Origin: Streptomyces gelaticus
GTDB lineage: Bacteria; Actinomycetota; Actinomycetes; Streptomycetales; Streptomycetaceae
DNA length: 64,000 nt
Assembly: GCF_014649535.1 (NCBI RefSeq)
Contig: NZ_BMTF01000012.1
Coordinates: forward strand, 29,401 to 93,400
Direction of reading: 5' to 3'
The notes beneath the pieces were generated by a model, which ran no database searches, was not told where the DNA came from, and worked only from the letters and a program-made list of their open reading frames with translations. The translations under genes and the position numbers were made by a program. Shown in pieces: positions 18,549 through 27,395 of this stretch. Each line of letters opens with the position of its first letter. Position 1 is the first letter of the stretch.

Positions 18549-19115
18549 GTGGACATGACGAGCCGGTTCCAGACCGTGCGACTGGGCTTCCTGTGGCGTT
18601 TCTCGGGCGTAGGGCCCGGCTGCCTCCTGGGCCTTCTGGTTGCTGTTGCCCTCGGCGCGAACGGCACAGCGGCTCGGCTGGGCGTCGGCCCCAGCCTGCT
18701 GATCGTCGCCGCGGTCGTCGCCGTCGTGGCTCTGCCCGCGCCCGTCAGCTTCTGGGTGCGTGCCGACAGCGAGGGCCTCACCCTCTCCAGGGCACTGCTG
18801 CGCCGTCGCTACCGCTGGCACGACATCGCGGGCCTGGACATGACCTTCGGCGAGGACCCCGATTCGGACGCAGCTCGCCTCACGATGCGTCTGCGCCTGA
18901 CCACGACCCCCGCTACCGGCCGCGGACCGCTCGTCGGCGTCCTCGGCCTCGCCCCCGGCCATCACCTGCGGGGCACCGAGCCGCGCCGGCTCGCAGACCT
19001 GTTCATCCTCCTGGCCGCCCATGGCGTCCCCCTCGCCGACCCGGGCTTCGCCGACCGCCTCCTGGCCGCCCACGGCCTCCCCCCGATTGCTCCCGGTCCG
19101 GACCCGACCGACTGA
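18549..19115 (+). CDS. Membrane-anchored PH-like domain protein
   Basis: About 188 aa. Two hydrophobic segments lie near the N-terminus (residues about 18-37 and 44-65). A soluble region then begins FWVRADSEGLTLSRALLRRRYRWHDIAGL, the strand pattern of bacterial PH domains (bPH2/PH-6 type). The C-terminus is helical. The GTG at 18549 lies 8 nt after AGGA. An ATG at 18555 is the alternative. No functional partner is evident. Confidence 0.68.
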   Translation: MDMTSRFQTVRLGFLWRFSGVGPGCLLGLLVAVALGANGTAARLGVGPSLLIVAAVVAVVALPAPVSFWVRADSEGLTLSRALLRRRYRWHDIAGLDMTFGEDPDSDAARLTMRLRLTTTPATGRGPLVGVLGLAPGHHLRGTEPRRLADLFILLAAHGVPLADPGFADRLLAAHGLPPIAPGPDPTD

Positions 19116-19395
19116 CCCGTTCCCCCGAGACCACCGGTCTCCATCTCTCCGACCGGTGGCCCCCGGCGACCCGTGCGCGTCGACGCGACACTGCACCCGG
19201 GGAGCCGGTGCGCTCCGGGTCGGCGGTGCCGGCGACGGGGTCGTGGACCGGACCCGCGCGGGCGGCAAGCGCGTGAAAGGGTTCTCGGATTCGGCATCGT
19301 CAACACCCTGCGGGCGGTCAAGTAACCCCGCCGGTCAACTTGTTGGGCTCCGCACGCGTCATGCCACCCGAACCGCGAACCAACAGGAGCCCTCC

Positions 19396-20919
19396 ATGAC
19401 AGCGCCACGCACGCGCTCCCGTCGCCTCGCCGTCCTTCCGCTGGGGATGGCCTTGGCGACCACCCTTGCCTTCCTGCCCGACGTCACGGCGTCGGCGGCC
19501 GAGACGGCCCCGACGGTCACGGCCGCCGATGCGACCTCCCTCAGCTACATCGTCAACGTAGCTGCCGGACAAGGCCCGTCCACTGCGGTGAAGAGGGCCG
19601 TCACCGCAGCGGGCGGCACCATCGTGATCTCGTACGACCGGATCGGCGTGATCGTCGTCCACTCCTCGAACCCCGGCTTCGCCCGGACCATCCGCAGGGT
19701 TCAGGGCGTGCAGTCGGCCGGTGTCACCCGCAACGCGCCCCTTGCCGCACAGCCGAGGGCCGAGATCGGCACGACGAAGGTGCTCGGCACCAAGGCGGTC
19801 ACCGGCGTTCGGGCGGCCGACGGCCGGGACCCACTGGAGTCGTCGCAGTGGGACTTGCCCGCCATCAAGGCGGACAAGGCGCACGAGAAGACGCTCGGCA
19901 GCCGCGGCGTCACGGTCGCCGTCATCGACACCGGCGTGGACGACGGGCATCCCGACCTCGCCCCGAACTTCAACCGCGAGGCCTCCGTCAACTGCATGTC
20001 GGGCAAGCCGGACACCACGTACGGGGCGTGGCGGCCGGGCGTGTCGCCGGGGAGCGCCCACGGCACGCATGTCGCGGGTGTGATCGCGGCAGCCAGGAAC
20101 GGCATCGGCATGACCGGCGTCGCCCCCGGCGTCCAGGTCGCCGGCATCAAGGTGTCCACCCCCGAGGACTACATCTACGCGGAGGCCGTGGTCTGCGGCT
20201 TCGTCTGGGCGGCCGAGCACGACGTGGACGTCACCAACAACAGCTATTACACCGACCCCTGGAAGTTCAACTGCCTCGACGACCCGGACCAGAGGGCGCT
20301 CGTCGACGCCGTCACCCGGGCCTCGCAGTACGCGGAGCGCAAGGGCACGGTCAACGTCGCGGCGGCGGGCAACGAGCGCCACGACCTGGACGCGGACTCC
20401 ATCACCGACCCTGCTTCCCCGGACGACGGCACGCCGGGCGACCGCGTGATCGACCCGCACAAGTGCTTGGACATACCGACCCAGCTGCCCGGTGTCGTGA
20501 CCGTGGCCGCGACCGGTGCGAAAGGCATCAAGTCGTCGTTCTCCACCTACGGGCTGAACGTCGTGGACGTCGCCGCTCCCGGAGGCGACGACCCCCTCTA
20601 CCAGCCCCCTGCCGCGCCCGCCACCAATGGTCGGATCCTCGGCACGATGCCCGGCGGCGAGTGGGCTTTCAAGATGGGCACGTCGATGGCTTCCCCGCAC
20701 GTCGCGGGGGTCGCCGCCCTCATCAAGTCGACGCACCCGCACGCCACTGCCGGCCAGGTGAAGGCCCTGCTGTACTCCGAGGCCGACGCCACACCGTGCA
20801 CGAACCCGTACGACATCGACTCCGACGGCAGGATCGACGCCGTGTGCAAGGGGCCGAAGAACCACAACGGGTTCTACGGGCGAGGGCTCGTGAACGCGTT
20901 GAACGCTGTGACGAAGTAG
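19396..20919 (+). CDS. Secreted S8-family serine protease (subtilase)
   Basis: Protein of 507 aa: signal peptide (residues 1 to about 35, ending TASAAE), an inhibitor-like propeptide (about 45-110), then the catalytic domain. Triad residues are D178 in AVIDTG, H222 in HGTHVAG and S430 in GTSMASPH, with N of AAAGNE for the oxyanion hole. A lone C-terminal extension has paired Cys (PCTNPYD, AVCKGP). AGGAG sits 7 nt before the ATG. The enzyme is probably exported and self-processed, and a hairpin terminator follows. Confidence 0.93.
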   Translation: MTAPRTRSRRLAVLPLGMALATTLAFLPDVTASAAETAPTVTAADATSLSYIVNVAAGQGPSTAVKRAVTAAGGTIVISYDRIGVIVVHSSNPGFARTIRRVQGVQSAGVTRNAPLAAQPRAEIGTTKVLGTKAVTGVRAADGRDPLESSQWDLPAIKADKAHEKTLGSRGVTVAVIDTGVDDGHPDLAPNFNREASVNCMSGKPDTTYGAWRPGVSPGSAHGTHVAGVIAAARNGIGMTGVAPGVQVAGIKVSTPEDYIYAEAVVCGFVWAAEHDVDVTNNSYYTDPWKFNCLDDPDQRALVDAVTRASQYAERKGTVNVAAAGNERHDLDADSITDPASPDDGTPGDRVIDPHKCLDIPTQLPGVVTVAATGAKGIKSSFSTYGLNVVDVAAPGGDDPLYQPPAAPATNGRILGTMPGGEWAFKMGTSMASPHVAGVAALIKSTHPHATAGQVKALLYSEADATPCTNPYDIDSDGRIDAVCKGPKNHNGFYGRGLVNALNAVTK

Positions 20920-20979
20920 GAGGCTTCCGCGCGCAAGAGGCCCGACCTTCGGTCTGTTGTTCAGGTCGGCATCTTCGTG

Positions 20980-21000
20980 AGGCCCGTCCCGGGCGGGCCT
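20980..21000 (+). terminator. Terminator hairpin after the subtilase gene
   Basis: AGGCCCG and CGGGCCT form a 7-bp stem around a 7-nt loop, 60 bp after the subtilase stop. Confidence 0.5.
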
Positions 21001-21059
21001 GCGATCGCGTTGAGGACCGTTCGGTCATCCGGACGCTTCCGCCGAGTGCGCCGTGCCGC

Positions 21060-21215
21060 GCTCCAGCTCCTGCTTACCGCCCGCGGGTACGCGTCGACGC
21101 CGGATTCGGCCCCGCGACCGCCGCACGAGTGACCTCCTCCCAACGCGACCGCTCCCTCGCCGGCGACGGCATCGTCGGCCCGGACACCTGGTCGGCCCTC
21201 GTCGATATCACGTGA
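21060..21215 (+). pseudogene. Broken peptidoglycan-binding domain fragment
   Basis: Two frames together spell a PG_binding_1 domain. The first frame gives LQLLLTARGYA. After a shift of frame near 21096 a second gives VDAGFGPATAARV, then SQRDRSLAGDGIVGPDTW and SAL before a TGA at 21213-21215. This matches the family pattern (LQxxLxxxGY..VDGxFGPxT..AVxxFQ..xGLxxDGIVGPxTW). No start codon or upstream catalytic domain is present. It is probably the tail of a decayed cell-wall hydrolase or protease gene. Confidence 0.6.
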
Positions 21216-21263
21216 TCACCAGGAGGCCGGCCGCCCCCGCCCGTACCGGGGTCGCACCCCACG

Positions 21264-21269
21264 TAACCT
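21264..21269 (+). promoter_or_regulatory. -10 element (TAACCT) of a leaderless transcript
   Basis: TAACCT fits TANNNT and ends 7 nt before the ATG at 21277. No Shine-Dalgarno sequence lies between them. Confidence 0.45.
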
Positions 21270-21276
21270 CTTTCCC

Positions 21277-22233
21277 ATGCCCGCCTCCCCCTTGCATCGC
21301 GTCGCCGTCCTTGTACTGGAAGGTGCGAAGCCGCTCGATGTCGGCATTCCGGCGCAGGTTTTCACGACTCGGGTGAGCATGCCGTACGAGGTACGGGTGT
21401 GCGGATCGACCCCCGGTCTCGTGACCGGCGGCGACGGCCTGTCGTACTCCGTCGCCCATGGCCTCGACGCGCTTGCCTGGGCCGACATCGTCTTCGTCCC
21501 CGGCTACCGGCACCCGGACCGCGAAGATCCGCCGCAGCCCGTCGTCGACGCGCTGATCGCCGCCCACGCACGCGGCGCACGGCTCGCCGCCATCTCGACG
21601 GGTGCCTTCGCGCTCGCCGCCACGGGACTGCTCGACGGCAGGCGCGCCACGACGCACTGGCACTACACACGAGCACTCATGGCCAGGCATCCGCTCATCC
21701 AGGTCGACGAGAATGTCCTGTTCGTCGACGAGGGCAGCGTGCTCACCTCGGCCGGCGCCGCCTCCGGCATCGACCTGTGCCTGCACATCCTGCGCGGCGA
21801 GCTGGGAGTGGCCGCGTCCAACCACGCGGCCCGACGTCTCGTCGCGGCTCCCTACCGCAGCGGCGGCCAGGCCCAGTACGTGCCGCGCAGCGTGCCGGAG
21901 CCGCTCGGCGAGCGCTTCGGCGCCACGCGCGAGTGGGCGCTGCACCGGCTCGGCGAGCCCCTCACCCTCGACATCCTGGCGCGGCAGGCCGGGGTCTCGC
22001 CGCGCACGTTCTCCCGGCGCTTCGTCGAGGAGACCGGCTACACGCCGATGCAGTGGGTGATGCGCGCACGCGTCGACAGGGCCCGCGAACTGCTTGAGCT
22101 GTCGCAGCGCAGCGTCGAACAGATCGCCGCCGATGTCGGGCTCGGCACCGGCGCGAACCTGCGCCTGCACTTCCAGCGCATCCTGGGCACCACCCCGAGC
22201 GAGTACCGGACCACCTTCACCAGGGGCGAGTAG
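21277..22233 (+). CDS. GlxA-family transcriptional regulator (DJ-1/PfpI + AraC)
   Basis: 318 aa. The N-terminal amidase-like DJ-1/PfpI domain (about 5-170) has the elbow segment ISTGAFALAATGLLDG, where the usual Cys is replaced (STGA), so it is a sensor, not an enzyme. The C-terminal AraC DNA-binding domain (about 215-315) contains LDILARQAGVSPRTFSRRF and the second helix pair VEQIAADVGLGTGANLRLHF. It lies directly upstream of GAPDH in the same direction, 154 bp away, but control of GAPDH is only a guess. Confidence 0.9.
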   Translation: MPASPLHRVAVLVLEGAKPLDVGIPAQVFTTRVSMPYEVRVCGSTPGLVTGGDGLSYSVAHGLDALAWADIVFVPGYRHPDREDPPQPVVDALIAAHARGARLAAISTGAFALAATGLLDGRRATTHWHYTRALMARHPLIQVDENVLFVDEGSVLTSAGAASGIDLCLHILRGELGVAASNHAARRLVAAPYRSGGQAQYVPRSVPEPLGERFGATREWALHRLGEPLTLDILARQAGVSPRTFSRRFVEETGYTPMQWVMRARVDRARELLELSQRSVEQIAADVGLGTGANLRLHFQRILGTTPSEYRTTFTRGE

Positions 22234-22387
22234 CTGGCCCGGCACCGGGTGGCGGGCTCCTGGGTGACGGGATCGTTCGGGACCGTGGACGGCGGAATGG
22301 CGGGATCCTTTTGAACCATGGCGATCACGCCACTGTCAGCGGCGTGACCTGCGGGAGAGCCTGGTGGCGAACGGAAGGGACACCCAC

Positions 22388-23386
22388 ATGACTCGCATCG
22401 CCATCAACGGATTCGGCCGTATCGGACGCAATGTGCTGCGGGCGCTACTGGAGCGCGACAGCACCCTTGAGATCGTCGCCGTCAACGACCTCACCGAGCC
22501 CGCCACGCTCGCCCGGCTGCTCGCCTACGACAGCACGGCCGGTCGGCTCGGGCGTCCGGTGACCGTCGAGGGGGACGCCCTCGTCGTCGACGGCCGTCGG
22601 ATCACGGTGCTGGCCGAGCGCGAGCCGACGCAGCTGCCGTGGGCCGAACTCGGCGTCGACATCGTCCTGGAAGCCACCGGCCGCTTCACCTCGGCCAAGG
22701 CCGCCCGTGCACACCTCGAAGCGGGCGCGAAGAAGGTCCTCGTCAGCGCGCCGTCGGACGGCGCGGACGTCACACTCGCGTTCGGCGTCAACACCGACGC
22801 CTACGACCCGGACCTGCACACGATCGTCTCGAACGCCTCCTGCACCACCAACGCGCTCGCGCCGCTGGCCGCGGTCCTCGACGAACTCGCCGGTATCGAG
22901 CACGGGTTCATGACGACGGTGCACGCCTACACGCAGGAGCAGAACCTGCAGGACGGCCCGCACCGCGACGCCCGTCGCGCCCGGGCCGCCGGCGTCAACA
23001 TCGTGCCGACCACGACCGGCGCCGCCAAGGCGATCGGCGTGGTGCTGCCGAATCTCGACGGCAAGCTGTCGGGCGACTCGATCCGCGTACCGGTGCCGGT
23101 GGGCTCGATCGTCGAGCTCAACACGACCGTCGCTCGCGACGTGACGCGCGACGACGTGCTGGCGGCGTACCGCGCCGCGGCGCAGGGGCCGCTCGCCGGC
23201 ATCCTCGAGTACTCGGACGACCCGCTCGTGTCCTCCGACATCACGGGCAATCCCGCCTCGTCGATCTTCGACTCGGCCCTCACCCGCGTCGACGGCCGCC
23301 ACGTCAAGGTGGTCGCCTGGTACGACAACGAGTGGGGCTTCTCGAACCGTGTGATCGACACGCTCGAACTCCTCGCTCGCCGCTGA
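22388..23386 (+). CDS. gap: Glyceraldehyde-3-phosphate dehydrogenase, type I
   Basis: 332 aa, normal length. The N-terminal NAD-binding segment is INGFGRIGRNVLR, with D34 in AVND favouring NAD. The active-site Cys is C152 in SNASCTTN, followed by the base His in MTTVHAYTQEQ. It catalyses oxidation and phosphorylation of glyceraldehyde 3-phosphate. The isolated setting, without pgk and tpi, suggests a paralogue of the main glycolytic copy. The ATG at 22388 is preceded by GGAAGGGA. Confidence 0.93.
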   Translation: MTRIAINGFGRIGRNVLRALLERDSTLEIVAVNDLTEPATLARLLAYDSTAGRLGRPVTVEGDALVVDGRRITVLAEREPTQLPWAELGVDIVLEATGRFTSAKAARAHLEAGAKKVLVSAPSDGADVTLAFGVNTDAYDPDLHTIVSNASCTTNALAPLAAVLDELAGIEHGFMTTVHAYTQEQNLQDGPHRDARRARAAGVNIVPTTTGAAKAIGVVLPNLDGKLSGDSIRVPVPVGSIVELNTTVARDVTRDDVLAAYRAAAQGPLAGILEYSDDPLVSSDITGNPASSIFDSALTRVDGRHVKVVAWYDNEWGFSNRVIDTLELLARR

Positions 23387-23868
23387 CCGGGTGCCGAGGC
23401 GCGGTCCGGGGTGCCCTTCGCGCGTCACGGCGCTGAAAGGTCGGTTGTCCGGGCGGCTTGCCGTCTCGGCGGCAGAACGAGCTTCGAGGCCGCGCTCGCG
23501 ACCTCGAGGCCCGTTCGGGGCGCGAGTGCTCCCCGGTCCTGGCGGCAGGACCTCAACAGGCGTGCCGGAGGTCGTGGTTGAGACCGACCATTCGATGGTC
23601 ATGGTGAAGCCGAGGGCCCCTCGGACTCGCACCGGCCGGGCAGGCGGAGCATCCGGTACCGGTCGACGCCGAGCGGGAGCGCCCGCCCGGGAGCGGCGTC
23701 CCCGAGTGCGCGATCAGCAGTGCGCCGGACCATCTCGCCGTGGCAGACCGCCTGGCGAAACCCGTCCCCGGCGGGGCACACTGCCACGGTGCCGGCGTCC
23801 GTGCGCCACCCGAGCATGGAGAATCCGGCACGCTTCAGCGCCGAACCGCCATCGTTCCTGGAGACCGT
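23387..23868. other. Intergenic stretch after GAPDH
   Basis: About 480 bp. Short ORFs run across it on both strands, but I find no ribosome site with a credible start, no recognisable product and no long hairpin. Confidence 0.4.
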
Positions 23869-24426
23869 ATGAGCAGCGCCCTTCTCGTGATGGACGTCCA
23901 GCGAGCCGTCGTGGACATCGCCGACGACGGCTCCGGATACCTGCCGCGCCTGCGCAAGGCGATCGACGGTGCCCGGGCGGCAGACATTCCTGTCATCTAC
24001 GTGGTCATCGCATTGCGCCCGGGCTTTCCGGAAGTCGGCCCGCGCAACAGGGCACTCACCGCCGTCGCGCGAGCCGGGCTCCATGTCGAGGGCGACCCCG
24101 GCACCGAAATCCACCCCGATATCGCGCCCCGGCCGGGCGAGGTGGTGGTCACCAAGAGACGGGCGAGCGCGTTCTCGGGCAGCGACCTCGACGTGGTGCT
24201 CAGGGCGCAAGGCATCGACAGCCTCGTCCTCACCGGCATCGCCACCAGCGCCGTGGTGCTGCACACCCTGTGCCAGGCCAACGACCTGGACTTCGGCCTC
24301 ACCGTCCTCGCCGATGCCTGCCTGGACACCGACGCCGAGGTTCACCGGTTCCTCACCGAGAAACTGTTCCCCCAGTGGGCGGACGTCGTCACCGTCGACG
24401 ACTGGCTCGATGCCACCACCCCGTAA
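23869..24426 (+). CDS. Isochorismatase-like hydrolase lacking the usual Cys
   Basis: 185 aa with the isochorismatase or cysteine-hydrolase fold: ALLVMDVQRAVVD (catalytic Asp), the lysine region VVVTKRRASAFSGSDL, and the cis-peptide/nucleophile segment TGIATSAVVLHTL. In true cysteine hydrolases the last segment has T-x-x-C; here a Val occupies that place. Activity like pyrazinamidase or nicotinamidase is therefore unlikely. Isochorismatases proper also lack this Cys, as do many Streptomyces relatives of unknown role. CTGGAG precedes the ATG. Confidence 0.8.
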   Translation: MSSALLVMDVQRAVVDIADDGSGYLPRLRKAIDGARAADIPVIYVVIALRPGFPEVGPRNRALTAVARAGLHVEGDPGTEIHPDIAPRPGEVVVTKRRASAFSGSDLDVVLRAQGIDSLVLTGIATSAVVLHTLCQANDLDFGLTVLADACLDTDAEVHRFLTEKLFPQWADVVTVDDWLDATTP

Positions 24427-24628
24427 GGAGGGACTGGTGTGCGGTGGCCCTCAGTTGGGGTGGCAGAGGCGTTGAAGGTACCGGCCACGCCGGCCTCCGA
24501 GGGCCACAAGCAGGCGAACCGGCAGACCACACCATCGGGCCGGCAGGCCCTGCGGCAGGCTGCCCACAAAGATCCGCCTCGCCTCTGCTGTCCGTGGTCG
24601 TCCCAGGCTCCTGCCCGGCGGGCTGCAC

Positions 24629-24634
24629 TAGATT
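24629..24634 (+). promoter_or_regulatory. -10 element (TAGATT) of a leaderless acetyltransferase gene
   Basis: TAGATT fits TANNNT and ends 7 nt before the ATG at 24642. There is no Shine-Dalgarno sequence. Confidence 0.5.
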
Positions 24635-24641
24635 GCCCGCC

Positions 24642-25226
24642 ATGACTGAACTCGGACCCGTCGCCTGGCCACCTGCCCCGATCAGGACCGAGCGGCTCGT
24701 ACTCCGCGCGCCCGAGGCCCGGGACCGTGCGGCGTTCATCGAGCTGTTCGCCTCGCCGGAGGTGGGCACCTACATCGGTGACTCTCGACCGCGTGATGAG
24801 CTCGAACGCACGGTGCCCGAGGTGCCCGGGCGACGCCCCGGCCTCTTCGTGATCGATCTCGACGGAGCGGTGATCGGCATGGTCACGCTCGATCGGCGCG
24901 ACACGGAGCGTCCGGGTCTCGTCCGTCCGGATGCCGGGGAAGCGGAAATCGGCTACCTGTTCCTGCCGGAGGCATGGGGATACGGGTACGCCGCCGAGGC
25001 CTGCGCAGCGGCACTCGACTGGTTCGCCGACGCGCTTCCCGGCGAGCGGGTGGTGCTCTGCACCCAGACCGCCAACGACCGCTCGATGCGCCTCGCGGCG
25101 AAGCTGGGGTTCACCGAGCTGGAGCGGTTCGAGGAGTACGGCGCCGAGCAGTGGTTCGGCGTGCGGTCCTCGGTCACGCACACCGCTCATGGCGTTGCGC
25201 CTGCCCCGGGCGTGCGCAGGAGCTGA
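24642..25226 (+). CDS. GNAT-family N-acetyltransferase (RimJ/RimL-like)
   Basis: 194 aa. It opens with IRTERLVLRAPEARDRAAF, typical of RimJ/RimL-type GNATs that acetylate protein N-termini or small amines. The acetyl-CoA loop is in LPEAWGYGYAAEACAAALDW, and NDRSMRLAAKLGF is the usual C-terminal segment. The ATG at 24642 lies 7 nt from a -10 element and seems leaderless. The substrate is unknown. Confidence 0.88.
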   Translation: MTELGPVAWPPAPIRTERLVLRAPEARDRAAFIELFASPEVGTYIGDSRPRDELERTVPEVPGRRPGLFVIDLDGAVIGMVTLDRRDTERPGLVRPDAGEAEIGYLFLPEAWGYGYAAEACAAALDWFADALPGERVVLCTQTANDRSMRLAAKLGFTELERFEEYGAEQWFGVRSSVTHTAHGVAPAPGVRRS

Positions 25227-25323
25227 CGGGGCGTCGACCGGATCAGCCGACCGCCCCGTCAATGAGACACGGTGGGTTGATCACGAGGAAGGCCCTGGCG
25301 GCAGCGCAGCGGTGCGGGGTGCG

Positions 25324-26307
25324 CTACCTGTCGCGGCGACGACGGAACATCGCGCGGTACTCCCCCGGCCGCCGGCCCGTGTGTCTGGTGAAGATGCCAC
25401 TGAACGTCCCGGGGTCGAGGTACCCGACATCGGCGGCGATGCCTGCGACGGTCCTGTCGGTCGTCTCCAGCAGATGTCTGGCTCGACGCACCCTGGCCGT
25501 CTGAAGGTACGTGAGTGGCGTCTCGCCGGCTTCGTCGCCGAAGCGACGGAGCATGGTTCTCGTGCTTACGTGGAACTCCTGGGCGAGGGCGGGCAGGTCA
25601 TAGCGAGTGCCGAGGTTCTGGTCGAGCCATCGCTTGACGCCGAGCGAGAACTCACCGCCCGCAGTGGGGATGAGCCGCGAGTCGACGTAGGGGGCCTGCG
25701 TGGAGCGTGCGTCATCGACCAGCGCGATGCGCGCGATGCTGCGGGCGACGCGGGGACCGTCGTGCTCGCGGATGAACTGCAGCGCGAAGTCGTACATGGC
25801 GCTGAAGGCCGCTGTGGTCGTCACCCCCTGGTCGGTCACGACCAACTTCTCCGAGCAAAGGCGAACATCGGCGTACCGGCGGGCGAACCGGTCCGCGAAC
25901 AACCAGGACGTGGTGGCTTCGCGCCCGTCGAGGAGCCCGGCTTCAGCGGCGAGGAAGGCGCCCACGCAGATCGATACGACAGCGGTTCCCGAAGCCGCCT
26001 GCGATCGAATCGCCGCTACCTCCGGTCCCAGGTCTGCGAGTGTCGCGTCGAGATCGAGCGTGGGCGAGAGCTCGAAGCCCGGCACGATCAGAACGTCCAC
26101 CGGGCGAACCGCCGAGACGTCGATGGCCGAGCCGCCGGACGCGATCACCCGTCGCCGCGGCGAGATGACCGAGACCTCGTAGGCCGGCCGAACCGACCCT
26201 TGTGCCGCGGCGACGTGAGTGGCCATCGCCAGGAGGTCGGGGACTCCGAACACCTCCGAAGCGAAGCAGCCGGGGTAGGCCAGCACACCAACTCGCAGCG
26301 GACTCAT
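25324..26307 (-). CDS. GlxA-family transcriptional regulator (DJ-1/PfpI + AraC)
   Basis: 327 aa, built like the regulator at 21.3 kb but only distantly similar. The N-terminal DJ-1/PfpI domain retains a Cys in the elbow (VSICVGAFLAAEAGLLDG). The C-terminal AraC domain contains LPALAQEFHVSTRTMLRRF and a second helix pair in VAGIAADVGYLDPGTFSGIF. GGAGGGGCGGC precedes the ATG at 26307. It is divergent from the dienelactone-hydrolase-like gene and is a likely regulator of it. Confidence 0.9.
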   Translation of the reverse strand: MSPLRVGVLAYPGCFASEVFGVPDLLAMATHVAAAQGSVRPAYEVSVISPRRRVIASGGSAIDVSAVRPVDVLIVPGFELSPTLDLDATLADLGPEVAAIRSQAASGTAVVSICVGAFLAAEAGLLDGREATTSWLFADRFARRYADVRLCSEKLVVTDQGVTTTAAFSAMYDFALQFIREHDGPRVARSIARIALVDDARSTQAPYVDSRLIPTAGGEFSLGVKRWLDQNLGTRYDLPALAQEFHVSTRTMLRRFGDEAGETPLTYLQTARVRRARHLLETTDRTVAGIAADVGYLDPGTFSGIFTRHTGRRPGEYRAMFRRRRDR

Positions 26308-26412
26308 GCCGCCCCTCCGGCACCTTCCTTGGGAACAGGTGGCGATATTACCGGGCAACATGGCGATGCCGCCGCTTCTCAGGAAGAGCGGCCGTGCACC
26401 ATCATCCCGATC

Positions 26413-27237
26413 ATGACCACCATGCGAGGACGGAACGACCCTTTGGACGACTTCTCACGGAGGGTCGTCAGCATCGATGACGTCGACAAGACCGTGTACA
26501 TGGCCGGGTCGGGACCGGCAGTCGTCCTCATGCCCGAGATGCCGGGTATCAGCCCCGACGTCGCTCGGTTCGCGCGTTGGGTGCGCGATGCCGGCTTCTC
26601 CGTGTACATGCCCTCTCTCTTCGGCGTCGACGGTGCCTATCCGCTCGCCGGCGCACAGGAGACCATCGTTCGACGCGCGTGTGTCAGCGCCGAGTTCCGG
26701 GCGTTTGCCGGTGGCGGTACCAGCCCCGTCGTCACATGGCTGCGCGGCCTCGCCCGCCTGGCGCACGCCGAGCGAGGCGGGCCCGGCGTCGGCGCCGTCG
26801 GTCTGTGCTTTACCGGCAACTTCGCCTTGACCATGGCGCTCGAACCCGCTGTCGTCGCACCAGTGGTGAACCATCCGTCGCTTCCGCTGGACGACGCCGG
26901 CGGTCTGGAGATCAGTGACGAAGACGCCGCCGCCGTGGCCGAACGCGTGGCGCGGGACGGATTGTCGGTTCTCGCCTACCGCTTCGACAACGACAGGTGG
27001 TGCACCGGCCGGCGGTTCGCGGCCTACCGAGCACTGCTCGGGGACGCCTTCGACGGCCGCGTGCTCGAAGCCGGGACGGCGAACACGGACCCACCGCCCT
27101 TCTTCCGTGATGTCGTCGGTTGTGCCCACAGCGTCGTCACGGCGCACCTCGTCGACCAGGACGGCCACCCCACTCTGCAGGCCCGGGACGAAATCATCGC
27201 CTTCCTTGCCGAGCGGCTCGGGGCACGGCAGGAATGA
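26413..27237 (+). CDS. Dienelactone-hydrolase-family protein
   Basis: 274 aa with the alpha/beta-hydrolase fold. The nucleophile elbow GLCFTG carries Cys in place of Ser, as in dienelactone hydrolases. The late His is in DGHPTLQ and the acid probably lies in the preceding core strand. VVLMPEMPGISPDV supplies the oxyanion-hole region. It is divergent from a GlxA-type regulator with about 105 bp between them. Substrate is unknown; a lactone or ester of an aromatic catabolite is the family precedent. Confidence 0.85.
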   Translation: MTTMRGRNDPLDDFSRRVVSIDDVDKTVYMAGSGPAVVLMPEMPGISPDVARFARWVRDAGFSVYMPSLFGVDGAYPLAGAQETIVRRACVSAEFRAFAGGGTSPVVTWLRGLARLAHAERGGPGVGAVGLCFTGNFALTMALEPAVVAPVVNHPSLPLDDAGGLEISDEDAAAVAERVARDGLSVLAYRFDNDRWCTGRRFAAYRALLGDAFDGRVLEAGTANTDPPPFFRDVVGCAHSVVTAHLVDQDGHPTLQARDEIIAFLAERLGARQE

Positions 27238-27395
27238 GAAGCCCTCGGCGCTCCGGCGCCTGGCGCCCGACCACCACTGTTCCGCCCCCGAGCAGTCGCC
27301 ATGACGTGTGAGGGGGTGAGTGGCCGGGGCGCCGAGAACTCGTCGACGCGGAAATTCACCGGGCAGCCGGCCACGGTCCGGGCAGGATGTTCCCT

